Source of the DNA: Phlebotomus papatasi | Lineage: Eukaryota; Arthropoda; Insecta; Diptera; Psychodidae | Assembly: GCF_024763615.1 (NCBI RefSeq) | Contig: NC_077223.1 | Location: 108,066,627 to 108,130,626 of the forward strand | DNA length: 64,000 bases | Reading direction: 5' to 3' | Shown: piece after piece, positions 34,799 through 46,400 of the stretch | Layout: each line of letters begins with the position of its first letter | How positions within the stretch are numbered: the stretch's first letter is position 1 | Notes under the pieces: generated by a model | Databases searched by the model: none | The model's input: only the letters and a program-made list of their open reading frames with translations | Told to the model about the DNA's origin: nothing | Position numbers and translations under genes: made by a program

Positions 34799-37700
34799 AT
34801 GAAAGACACGTCGATCGACATCATGGAGATCCGGAAGAGACAGGACAAGACCCCAGACAGACGCAGCAACAGGGATGTGGATGTGTCGCCAGAGGAGAAG
34901 ATTGAGAAGAGTGACTTGCGCGGGGATAAACTAAACATAGCCATCCTGTTCTTTCTCTACCTGCTCCAGGGCATTCCAATTGGACTAACAGCTGCTATTC
35001 CCATGCTCCTGCAGAACCGAGGAGCCACATACAAGCAGCAGGTAGGTGGAAGTTTTACCAGAAATTCCCCGCAAGGAAACCCAAGGAAATCCCCTCCCAA
35101 GTAACATTTTTTACTTCATGTGTTACAATGTTAAGAACAGAAAACCATTGTTCTTAAGTCTTACAAAGCGTACAAGGGCACTCTTAATAAAATATCTCAG
35201 GGACTTCTTTAAACAATTCTTACAACGATGGTGAAGAATTTTCTATTTCAAGATTGTATCAAGCTTCTTGGAAGAATTATTAAATCCGTCAGATTGCCCA
35301 GGAGCCCTTCCCATAAGGCTCATAAGCAATTAAGGAACCTAGTTCCCCGAAAAAATATTAGGTGTCCGATTTCTGTGAAAAAATAAATGAATTCCCAGGA
35401 TTCCTTCTGGAAATACGTTTGGATTCCCCAAGAACCCTGAAAAATGTATGGATTCTCTGGGTTCTCCGTAACTCCCCTGCAAAAAAATGGATGGTTTCCC
35501 CGTGTCGGTCCTGAGCAAATATAGGGGAAAGTGCTCTCCCTTCGAACGTTCATGCCTTCGAATAATGTGAATTTCTTTTGTTTTTCGTAAGAAATTTACA
35601 CTAAATTATCACGGAATTATCAACAATTGATGATAAACCAACTAATATTTAATAGAAATGTTTAGGTCTTTTAGGAAAACTTAAAGAAAATTCACATTAT
35701 TCGAAGTCATGAACGTTCGAAGGGAGAGTACTGGGTTTTTATCGGTTTTCTGCAAAAAATTTAAGTGTTTTCAAGGTTTCCTGTGTCTTTCCTGAAAAAA
35801 TATATCGGTTTCCGGAGTTGTCTCAGTTCCCTAAAGAAAATGTATAGGTCCCCTGGTTACCTTATATCTTTCATGAAAAAATGTATGGGTTCCCGTGGTC
35901 CCCTCAGTTCCCTGAAAAAAAATGTATGAGTTTCCTGGGGTCCTCTCAAATCCCTGAAGAAAATGTACCGGTTCCCTCTGTCTGTCCTGAAAAAAAAATG
36001 TATAGGTCACCCGGGGTCTCTTCAGTTCCCTAAAGAAAATTTATGAATTTCCCGGGTTCTCTGTGACTTCCCTGAAAAAAATATATGGGTTCCCGGGGTC
36101 GTCTCAATTCCCTGAAGATAAGGTATAGATCGCCTGTGTCTTTCCTGAAAAAATGAACCTCTTTCCGTAGTTCCATCAATTCCCTGATAAATGTATAAGT
36201 TCTTTATGTTCCTCGAGAGTCCCAGGGCAGATTGGATCAAGCTCCGATAAATGAATTACTCCTTGGCGCAACCGTCGAGCTACCCCGATTGCATTGATTT
36301 CCAAGTTTCATTGCACTCATGAAATTTTGACTTGCTTTTTAAAAGTTTACGAATATAAGGCCCCCGGTATTCAAACTAGCACTTTGTCCTTATATACAAA
36401 CTCAGTCCTTTTAAGAAATACAAATAGCCTACATAATTCCAATAGGAAGTTCCCACCGAACGATTTTCTTATAGGAATTGAAAATCCAAATAAAAATTAC
36501 TTCGAATTCCGAAATTCCCAATTGTTTATATTCGAAGGAAATTTACAGTATGTTATCTAACCTGTTGACTGTCAAAGTCAAAATCCAAAATCCCGAGAGC
36601 CAATTTCACTAAAGCCAAAAGATCGAAAAGACAAAATCCCAAAGGGGGTAAATTCAAAGTGGTCAAAATCCGGGATGGATCGAAACCCTGAAAGGATCAA
36701 AATCCAGAATGGGCGAAATCCCGAAAAGCCAAAATTCCGAAAGGGTCAGACAGAACCCCGAATTGATCGAAATCCCAAACAGCCGCAATCACAAAAGGGC
36801 TAGAACCCCGAGAATCCCTAATTGATCGAAATCCCGAAAAACCAAAATCCTAAATTGGTCGAAATCTCGAAAATCCAAAATTCTAAATTGGTCGAAATCC
36901 CGAAAAGCAAAAATTCCAAAAGAGTCAGAACTCCGAATTGATCGAAATCTCAAAAAACGCCAAAATCCGGTAAAGATCAAAACCCCGAATTGATCGAAAT
37001 CCTGAAACGCCAAAATCACGAAAGGGTCAGAACCCCGAATTGATCGAAATCCCAAACAGCCGCAATCACAAAAGGGTCAGAACCCCAAGAACCCCTAATT
37101 GATCGAAATCCTGAAAAGCCAAAATCCTAAATTGGTCGAAATCTCGAAAACCCAAAATCTCGAATAGGTTGACATCCCAAACGGGTCAAAATTCCGAAAG
37201 GATTGAGTTTTGACCCATTTGGACTTTTAACATTTGGGATTTTGGCTGACCTATTCTTTCGCTCACAAATCCAAATTGAATTTCGTATGATGATCGTGAA
37301 ATGAGGAAGAGTGAGAAAAAGCGAAGAGTGATTTTTTGAATTTCCGAAGTGTTTTACAGTTGGATTCCGGATTTAAGGTCGTGTTAGAAAGTCAAGCAGA
37401 GCTATTTTGACCTCTAATTAGGTCAGTTGGTTAATCGTTTAGTTAACGAGAATGGTCTCCAATTCAATCCTAGGTGGAGCAGGAATTTTTCATATCTCCA
37501 GTTCAGAGAAGACAAAAGGTTCGCAGATTCTCGCAATATTTCTAGGTTATGCATGTACCATAAGTCCTTAAATTGACCTTATATTTCAAAAATAAGTGGA
37601 ATAAGAGTACAAGGAAACGTGCAAAACTCAATTTTATTGCCGATTTAACGACAAATAGTTGCTGATAAGGCGATTTCATGACAAGTCAAGCATTTTTTTT

Positions 37701-40700
37701 TAAGTTTTATGGGAAAAATATAATTAAATTTTCCTGTTTTCTAAGCCAGTTGGCAATTACAGTAGACTATACTCTCGCTCTATCGGTTCTTTTTCAATCG
37801 GGCGTAAAATTTTGTTGACAATTTTCACGTTCAATTTTAAAGCAAGTTTGTTCAAATTCGTAATTCTTTATATTTGAGCGCTCTTTGTGGAATTTACAAT
37901 GATTTTGATGACCAAATCTCTCGATAATTTGGATGATATTTTGCCCCATATGCGCCCGATTCAGAGAGAGTACAGTAGAGTTCCTCAAATTTGAACATTT
38001 GGGGGGTATAGATGACATTTCTCACTCCTCAAATTTGAACAACATTTTAAAAAATGTAATGGAATTCATGTAAAATTCACTTTTCCTAATTAAGAAAAAT
38101 AACTAGAGAATTTTATCAATTGAATTTGTTATTAAATACGTGGAATTTGTTGAGAAAATTAATATAATACGACAATATTGAGGAAATAGCAGAGAAAAAT
38201 AGTTCTATTTCAAAAACTCTATGCAAAATTTCTTTTACATAACCTCATATTTTACATTTTGAATGCAATCGTCGTTCAAATTTGAGGAGTTCAAATTTGA
38301 GGAGTTCAAATTTGAGGAACTCGACTGTAATGGATTTTGTAATAGAGATAGCAATCTGTGGAAACATATAGTCGTCTCTTTCTTTACCGTCCCAGTTTTG
38401 ATTTTTGTGCTACTTGGGCTACTTGGACTGATTTCTAATAATTTCTTAGGCAGAGTTCAGCTTTGCGTACTGGCCGTTTAGCCTCAAGCTCCTCTGGGCA
38501 CCAATTGTGGACTCTCTGTACTGGAATGCCTTCGGCAGGCGGAAATCCTGGCTTATTCCTACCCAGTATTTAATAGGGCTGTTCATGCTGATCCTCTCAC
38601 AGCATGTCAATCAATGGCTTGGCGGCGGAGCCTCTCCGCCCAATGTCCAGGTCCTCACAGTCATCTTCTTTGCCCTGAACTTCCTGGCAGCCACCCAGGA
38701 CATCGCAGTCGATGGCTGGGCTCTCACAATGCTCAAGAGATGCAATGTTGGTCATGCATCGACGTGCAACAGCGTTGGGCAGACAGCTGGATACTTCTTG
38801 GGCTACGTGGTGTTCATGGCCCTTGAATCCACAGAATTCTGCAACACGTACCTGCGAAGTCAGCCCGAACCGGAGGGATTTGTCACTCTGCCGGGCTTCC
38901 TGTGGTTCTGGGGAATCGTTTTCCTGGCCACAACGACACTCGTGGCCATTTTCAAGCGAGAAAATGTCCCTCAAGCCTCCAGAAGGTACAAAGATGAGCC
39001 GGAACTCAATATCCGACAATCCTACACCCTTCTCCTGGACATCCTTCGGATGCGTCCCATTCAAATCCTCGGAGCAATTCTGCTCACCATTAAGATCTCC
39101 TTTGCTGCGTCGGATGCTGTCAGCTCTCTCAAATTAATCGATGCTGGAGTGCCAAAGGACAAATTGGCTCTTCTGGTGGTGCCTCTGGTACCCCTCCAGA
39201 TCATCCTGCCACTCGTGATCAGCAAATATACCACCGGACCTCGCCCCATGGACGTCTACATCAAAGCAATTCCGTACAGATTGGCTCTGGGAGTCATTGC
39301 GGCATTTGTTGTGTGGATCACACCAGCATTCTTTATCAATGGACAGTTCCCAGTTTACTACTACGTCATGCTGATAATCAACTACGGACTGTATCAGGTA
39401 TGTAGAGAGACACTTCCAATTGGTTAACTCCATCGTACGCTATTTGCAATTCATCAGTGATCTTATTTGTATTTTATCAGTTTCTATTTTGAAGCGCAAA
39501 ATGATTGATTTTGACCTCAAAAAGAGGCATGGGGACATTTATCAGGGCGCTTATCAATGATTGGAAATTGGGATGAAAAATTAATTTGATGCTTTTCCTG
39601 CTTCGCGATTTTATTTGAATTATTTAAAGTCCTATTCGGCATAAAAGATCTTTGGAGACTTTCAGGATAATAAGTCTCCAAACAGAAGTTTGACATTTTA
39701 TTTTTTTACTGCACGATTTTACAGGAAATAATTTCTTCGAGGTGAAAAAATCCAATTTCATACATTTTTCAAATTTTCCAAAAATTGGAGTATTTCTGAA
39801 TGAAAAAAGGATATTTTACCAAATTTATATACAGTTTGGACAGTTTATCAGAAAGGTCTTCAAAAGGATATTAAAAATTTTGACTGATAGTATTTGAAGT
39901 CAGATTAACTGTTCATCAAATTATTTTTCAATTAATTTTATTCGTCATGGCGTCGTAAAATTAACATCTGTCAAAAAAATCTCCAAATTTCAGGACAATG
40001 GGGCTTTTAGCTATGATTTGGATAAAGGTTAATTTGGATAAACTAGAACTACATTTGATTAGAATATTATCAAAGTTCACATCCCATTATACAAACAATT
40101 TACGAACTGTTTTGATCTGTCAAAAATCTCCATTTCCCTAATTATAATATTGAAGTGTTAGCATTTATCTTTCGAACACTAACTGAGAGAAATCCGAAAA
40201 AGTTAAAATAAAATTCCTGAAATGTTAATTTTACCCTGCATTATTGATCCGAAATCGGTGTAAATATTACCCTTTTTAGGTGTATTGGGGGTTAAAGTTA
40301 CCGTTTCTCATGTTAATTTTACCCTTAAAAAGGTGTAAAATTAACATTAAAAAACGTTGATATATTTTTACACCTAAAAAGTGTTAAAGTTATGAGGAAA
40401 AAAAGTTAATCGCACCCTCTTTTTTTCTCAGTGAAGCAATATAATGCTTGCAGTAGGTTAGATTATTTCTAAAATTATTGCATTTTAACTATAAGAAGAT
40501 TTAAATACGCGCAAACACTTGATCTGTCAATGAAGTCTCCAAATATAAAAATTAAGTTTTTGTCTGCAGTAAATTCAGAGCGAGATTCTTGTGAAGTAAA
40601 TTGGATAATTTCGAAAAATTATTGCTTTTTTGAGTATAGTTCATGAAACATATTCATTCATCTCTAAGAAGGTTTTCAAACTCTCCAAATGCATCATTGA

Positions 40701-42927
40701 AGCTTGCGCTGACAGAATTTTGAGAATATTTAATTTAGAATAGTTTAGATTATTTTCAAAATTATTGTGTCCACAATTATCTGTCAAAAAAGTCTACAAA
40801 TATAAAATGGAGAAGTTTCTCTACTAACATTCACAGCAAGAATAGGTTTCAGAACAAATTAGATTATTTCTAAATATGCATATGATCTCTTTTACTTCAC
40901 GTAATTTGCAAAAAAAAATCCGGATCAGTCGGATCTGTCAAAATGTCTCCAAACATTAAACTGAGGCTTTTGGCTGCTAGAATTCACAGCAAGATCAGCT
41001 TTCAGAACAGATTAGATTATTGCTAAATATTTTGTCTATTTCATTACTAAAAATTCACAAAAAATAAAACTTTTCTGATTTGGTTGGATCTGTCAAAAAG
41101 TCTCCAGATAACTAATTGAGGCTTTCAGCTACTACAATTCGCAAATATTTTAGCTTTCAGAACAAATCAAATTATATCTAAATGATTTGTGTGCTTTATT
41201 GCTTAAAATCTGCAATTATTTTTTGGTCTCTCAAAAAAAGTCTCCAAAAATAACATTCAATCTGATAGAATTCGCGGCAAAAATAATCTTCAGAACAGGT
41301 TAAGTTTATTTATATTTTTAACTCTTTTATACTTCAAATTTCTTCTTCGTGTTCATCATAGCCAACTTAAAATTCACTATAACTTTTGATCTGTCAAAAA
41401 TTTTCCAAAAATTTGAATTGAAATTTTCGACTACTAGACTTCAAAGCAAAATAAGCTATAATAGATGATATAACTTTTTCATTTTTGCACAATATTTAAA
41501 CACAAAAAATTTATCTATCAAAAATTGTCTCCAAAAATAGAACTGAGCCTTTCGGCTGCTAGAATTCGCATGAAAACTTCTCCTTTTCAAAACAAATTAG
41601 TCAAACAAAAGTCTCCAAAAAGAGTAATGAGACTTTCTGCTACTAGAATTCACAGAAAAACTAGTTTTTATAACAGTTATTACTGTTTCAATTCACAGAT
41701 TTTTATTTTCAATTTACAAAATATAAACAAAAATTTATTATCTGTCAAAAAATGTCTCCAAAAAATAACGCTTTTTTGGCTGCTATAATTCACATTAAAA
41801 CTTTTATCTTTCAGAATAGATTTAGCTTATTGCTATATTTTTTGAGTCCTCTAAGATATTTATAAAATTCTTTCATCTGTCAAAAAAGTACCCCAAAGGT
41901 ATAATTGATTAAGCTTTACTCTACAAAATGGAGAAAATAAAGATCAGTTTTAGACAAGCTAATTTTTTTTAATTATTGCATCTTTCATTTTAGGAAATTT
42001 TCAAAATGAATTTAATCTGTCAAAAAGTCTCCAAATGTAGAACAAAAATATTTATTTTGAATACAAACGCCATTTTGTTTTTCGTTCGCTTTTCATGCAT
42101 TTAAAATAAAATAGCTCTAGTTCTAGTTTTCTTATTTTAAATATTTTATGCTCAAATGAAAGGTCTTGTCAATCCCTACAATTCCTATTGATTTTTTTTA
42201 CCAGGAAATTGAATCTTTTATAATGAGTAGCGGAAAGTACTTTACCTTCGAATGTTCATGCCTTCGAATAATGTGAATTTTCTTTTATTTACCAAAAGAA
42301 AATTCATATTATTCGAAGGCATGAACGTTCTGTAGAGAATTTTGGTGGGAAAATTGAGTAATAATCTGGGCTGGAATTTCCGTGTTTATTTTTGCAAAAT
42401 CGTCCGACATCCATTTGCAGATAACCCTGTACTCGATGTTTGTGGCTGTGATGGCGTTTTTTGCGCGAATCAGCGATCCCGCTGTGGGAGGCACTTACAT
42501 GACCCTCCTGAACACTGTCAGCAATCTCGGGGGCAATTGGCCGTCAACTGTGGTGCTGTGGCTCGTGGATGTGCTCACGTGGGGCCGATGCAACATTCCA
42601 GACTCCCAAACGGACAACATGTGCGCCAGTCAGGAGCAGAAAGATGTAAAATTTCAAAGATTTTCCCTGCCCCTAAAATTTTCTCTCAATTTCCTGATGG
42701 ATTTCTTTCAGGCCTGCAAATCCGCTGGAGGGAAGTGTGAGATAAACATCGATGGGTACTACATCGAATGCGTCATTTGCCTGATCTACGGGCTGTTTTG
42801 GTATAAATGGGGCAGGACAAAGATTGCCTACTTACAGAGGCTTCCTCTGAGGTCGTGGAAGGTCGTTGAGGAGACATCATCGAGGGATTCCGAGAGTTTG
42901 CTGCGGAATCAAAATGCTGTCCATTGA
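34799..42927 (+). CDS. SLC33A1: SLC33A1 acetyl-CoA transporter
   Basis: Four exons: 34799-35041, 38450-39397, 42421-42645 and 42712-42927, all phase 0, giving 543 residues (human protein about 549). SLC33A1 carries acetyl-CoA into the endoplasmic reticulum/Golgi lumen for acetylation of glycans and proteins. Hallmarks: FFLYLLQGIPIGLTAAIPML in the first membrane segment, YWPFSLKLLWAPIVDSLYW, FGRRKSWLIPTQY, FLAATQDIAVDGWALTML, CNSVGQTAGYFLGY, ISDPAVGGTYMTLLNTVSNLGG, and a Cys-rich loop (CNIPDSQTDNMC, then CKSAGGKC) before the last membrane helix. The start is the ATG before KDTSIDIMEIR; an internal ATG eight codons on is an alternative. Introns 1 and 2 exceed 3 kb each and are full of tandem repeats. 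AATAAA lies near 43179. Confidence 0.95.
35330..36225. repeat. Degenerate tandem array in SLC33A1 intron 1 (TTCCCTGAAAAAAATGTATG units)
   Basis: Units of roughly 40-47 bp built on CCTGAAAAAAATGTATGGGT followed by CCCGGGGTCC-type sequence, repeated more than a dozen times with substitutions. A hairpin MITE (35522-35735) interrupts the array, so it is younger than the array. Confidence 0.8.
35522..35735. mobile_element. Hairpin MITE (TTCGAACGTTCATG arms), intron 1
   Basis: The left arm TCTCCCTTCGAACGTTCATG continues through CTTCGAATAATGTGAATTTC and is matched by the inverted right arm ending GAACGTTCGAAGGGAGAGTA. A related but smaller hairpin is at 42243-42335 in intron 2 of the same gene. Confidence 0.7.
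36580..37225. repeat. Minisatellite in SLC33A1 intron 1 (GATCGAAATCCCGAAAAGCC units)
   Basis: About 36-40-bp units based on TTGATCGAAATCCCGAAAAG plus CCAAAATCCTAAATTGG or AAAGGGTCAGAACCCCGAA. A longer segment at about 36763-36872 recurs at 37037-37150 with few changes, a higher-order period near 274 bp. Repeated FRDFDQFRIL-like peptides on the minus strand are a by-product. Confidence 0.85.
37385..37485 (+). repeat. tRNA-like SINE fragment in SLC33A1 intron 1
   Basis: A box-A-like TTAGGTCAGTTGGTTAATC is followed about 45 nt later by CTCCAATTCAATCCTAGG, a weak box B. The spacing is tRNA-like; no complete tRNA fold is seen. Confidence 0.35.
37973..38327. mobile_element. Pogo-like MITE with TA target duplication
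   Basis: Begins CAGTAGAGTTCCTCAAATTT and ends with the inverted AAATTTGAGGAACTCGACTG, flanked by TA on both sides. The right end carries three tandem copies of a 16-bp TTCAAATTTGAGGAG-type unit. It has the same CAGTAGAGT terminus as the palindrome at 56172. Confidence 0.75.
39640..42060. repeat. Degenerate long-unit repeat array in SLC33A1 intron 2
   Basis: More than a dozen copies of a unit of roughly 110-150 bp. The core is ATCTGTCAAAAAGTCTCCAA, followed by a GAGGCTTTTGGCTGCTAGAA-like segment, ATTCACAGCAAGAT and TTTCAGAACAAATTAGATTA. Copies are strongly diverged. The MITE at 40181-40433 lies inside the array. Confidence 0.75.
40181..40433. mobile_element. MITE with CACTGA ends, copy B, in SLC33A1 intron 2
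   Basis: A close copy of 22660-22909, with ends AACTGAGAGAAATCC and TTTTTTTCTCAGTG. It is inserted in the tandem-repeat-filled intron 2 of SLC33A1. Confidence 0.7.
42243..42335. mobile_element. Small hairpin MITE, intron 2 of SLC33A1
   Basis: CCTTCGAATGTTCATGCCTT on the left is mirrored by AAGGCATGAACGTTC on the right around a short loop. It is related to 35522-35735 and lies about 85 bp before the third coding exon. Confidence 0.6.
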
Positions 42928-43178
42928 TGTGGAAGCGAACTTTTTTTTTGTTTTAGGAAATATTGACTATAAAAATTCTCTTGATAAGAGCTATCAAATA
43001 AGCGTGCGAGTGCAATTTTTGTGTGAGAGAAAAATTGATTATAGGAAACTCAAATCATTCTGGATATTTTTTTTCCATCTCCGAGCTACTTATGTGATTT
43101 ATTGGCACATCTGTGAGTTTATCATTGTGCGTGATTGGTGGAATTAGGCCTATTTGAGTATTTTTTTCACAAATTGTT

Positions 43179-43184
43179 AATAAA
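43179..43184 (+). terminator. Polyadenylation signal of SLC33A1
   Basis: AATAAA about 250 bp after the stop codon; a second AATAAA follows at about 43207. The RING gene's start codon is 217 bp further on. Confidence 0.5.
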
Positions 43185-43400
43185 ATTGTAAAAACAAAGT
43201 GCACAGAAAATAAAAAAGAAAAAAGACCGTTTGACGAAATATTCAAAATGAAATTTTTGGAGACTTTTCAGCTTACCTTGTTTTCTGGTGCGTGGCGCTG
43301 CAATCAGTAGTCCCGGTTTAAATGAAAAGTTGTGCAATTTTTTCTGTTTTGTTTTTTCTCTGATTTTCAGTGTGATTTATCAAGTGAAAAATCGTGGAAA

Positions 43401-46400
43401 ATGTACACCTGGATTCACTGCAATACCTGCTACAGGTACTTCGACAATGATACGCAATTTTACATGCTAAATTGCTCGCATATCCTCTGCGCGAGTTGCC
43501 TAAAGAAAATTGGTGAGTAACGCCATTTTTTGTAAGCAAAAGTCCGGTTTTTGGACGGGAATCAGCTCTCCGGAAGCTGAAAATCCTTTGTTTTGTATCT
43601 TCTAGTCCTGGCCAATGCAAATGAGTGCAAATTCTGCAAAAGACCCGTGCGCTACAGGAAGATTTCCAAAGATGTAAGTATCGTGAACAGAAAATGATAA
43701 GCTTGCTTTAATTTACAGTAAGTTGAGATTCTTACGAAAACCACAACCTTAACTCTTTCGCGTCTCACATTTATTCAGCAGATGAATTCATGTAAAATAG
43801 TTTTTCCTAATGCTTTATGATCAAATATAATAGTTCAGAGAGGAAAAAAATTCCATTGCGTGAAAACTCGGAAAAACCCCGGGTCATATGTGACCCTATT
43901 GTCCTCAAGGGAAGTGTACATACCATTTTCAAAATCTATATCATGGGCTTTTAAAGAGTTTTTTTTTTTGCTTGAAGTTATTAATTTGGCCAAAACCATG
44001 GCAAACTGGATTGTCTTGATGAACACTGTACTCCTGGTGTTCAAGGAATCTTCCTGGTAATCCCTTGTACAGTCACTGTCACAATATTTTAAGTGGTATT
44101 TGGCAAAAATATACTTATCCACATATTTATTCACACACAATACAATTGCACAATATGAGACGCTTGCAGAATACTCTAAAATATTGCAAAATATGTTATA
44201 ATTTATCAGATATAAGATGAAATGTCCAGGAGCAAGATGTCCCACCTGCATTTCACAAAGAAAACAATGTCCCAACTACATTTCGCTATAGGTTTGGGAC
44301 GAAAACACTGTTACCCTTGGGGACAATAGGGTCATATATGACCCGGAAAATTCTACACGCTTTTCTGGAAAATTGAGAGTAGTTTATTATATCAAAATAT
44401 GCAATATACAATCTTTGGATATTCTATTTTGTGTTTCTAAAGAACTTTTTGCTGAAAAAAATAAATTAATATAAAAAAATTTTGAAAAAGAAAAGTCATT
44501 TCACAAAGTTCGAAATTAGTGATTTTTGATCTCAAATATTTTCTTTTCCTGAATATCTGGAGTCTTGAGAAAATTAGCCAAGAATTTTACATCCTTCTAT
44601 TATGATGTTGTGCACAAACCGAAAGATTTCAATTAATGTAAATAGTCAAAAAAAAATTGTTTTTTCCCCGGGTCATATATGACCCTAATGACGCGAAAGA
44701 GTTAACCCTTTTAAGACGATTGGTATCACCAAATATCACATAAAGAAAATAAGTTTTCCTGACTACCTAAAGTTATTTTACTGCTCGAACTCAAAGAGAG
44801 AGCAGTTAATCGTCTTTTTTCAAATTGTCATTGTTCTGGAGCTTAAACGGTAAAAGATATGGACTTCCAGTCTTCGATGACCCCTAATAAAAAAAACAAT
44901 ATCTCGTCGTTTTTCCCCCTACCCACCCCCATATATCCCCTTCAAAACTATAGTTTTTCCGTTTTTCTCAAAATTGGCCCAAGTTTTTTCTATGATTTTT
45001 GGATATGTTTTAGTTTAGAGCTAGTCCAGGCGAACATTTCGCCCAAACGTACCTATGACCGGAAAATTCGCCATTTTTTAATTATTGAAAGTCAAAGATC
45101 AACCACTTTGGAAGGGTTTTTTGTTAACCAATTTGGGCTGGTATGCACAGTAACAGCTGATTTATTAGGCTTATTTATTAATTAATCAGAAAACCTATGC
45201 ACAAACACAGAAAATGACGTCCCGAAAGCTCTGTTAATAAATCAGTTGGTTTCCCCTATCCACCGCCCGATGGCAGGACTAACGCTGAGAAAAACTTGAG
45301 AAGTTTTTCAATTTAAAGATTTTTGTACATTTTAAAGCATTCAAGAGATTATTTTTTAGGCTTATTTTACGTCTTTTTACTGTGAGATGTTGAAAATCTT
45401 AGTAATGATGTATGAACATTTATTTTCATTGTAGATTTCGCAAGGAAAGTGTTACTAATTTGTAGAAAAAAATGTGTATTCGTTTTTTGTAACACATGAC
45501 CCCCTGGAATTTTCTATACGAATATTTGATTAAAAAAAAGTAGTTAATAGTCAGAAAAGATTATAAAGTAAGATCAGAATAAACGCAGAATTTGAAAATA
45601 TTGATAAATATTAATCGAAAGAATTGTTAAATCTTTGGTAGATAAAAATCAGTGCTCAATGCTTCAAGAAAAAAAATGAAAAAGTATAGGCGAAAGTTTA
45701 TAATATAATTTATAAGAAGAAATCTGACCATTGGTTCTCAAATGAAGTCTGTATTCACTAAATCTTTAAAAACAAAACTGCTAAAATCAAAACCTCTTTG
45801 GTATACGTAAAATTAATTGCCATTGCCTTCTTTTCCTCACAGTCCCAGGTTATTTTAACTTGATTATAAAAAAAATGATAATTTTTAAAGTTTCTCATCA
45901 AAACTGTTTTACTTGATTTTAAGGTGATCACCTGTAAAACTGTATAAGACCACATAAATCGTAATTTATTTCGTGAATTATATCAATTCCTAATGTTTTT
46001 TCTACTTAATTTGACGATAATAAGTCTAACAAGCTCCTCTCGAGGAGCATGTTTATAAATAAGAAATTTAATTAGTTAAAAAAAATGTTAAGTACTGTAC
46101 ATAGCAACATTTATTAATTTGAAATTAAGCTTTCAACGGCCACTTTAATAAGAAACTTATTTATAAATAAGTAAGCTGGTTACTGTGCATAGATTTTCTT
46201 ATTTATTAACGAATTAATAAATCAACTGCTTACTGTGCATACCCCCCTTGGTTAAATCTGGATTTTTTGAAAAGGTAATGAGATTTCGAACCTAGCTGCA
46301 TCGGTCTTCATCGGTAATGAATCGGTTAAGTACCGATTTTTTGATTTTCAAATGCTTTTGTGATTTACGAATCAATTTGATCTCTAGACTGAATGTTTCA

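Noticed and set aside
36789..37055. Minus-strand frame of FRDFDQFRI-type peptide repeats
   Set aside because: A by-product of the minisatellite; unit length and composition explain it and it lies in an intron.
38263..38481. Plus-strand frame with FKFEE repeats before SLC33A1 exon 2
   Set aside because: Arises from the 16-bp tandem units at the end of the pogo-like MITE plus intron sequence.
43835..44275. 146-codon frame inside the TTAA-flanked element
   Set aside because: No piggyBac DDD motifs or C-terminal Cys pattern were seen, so it is not called a transposase.
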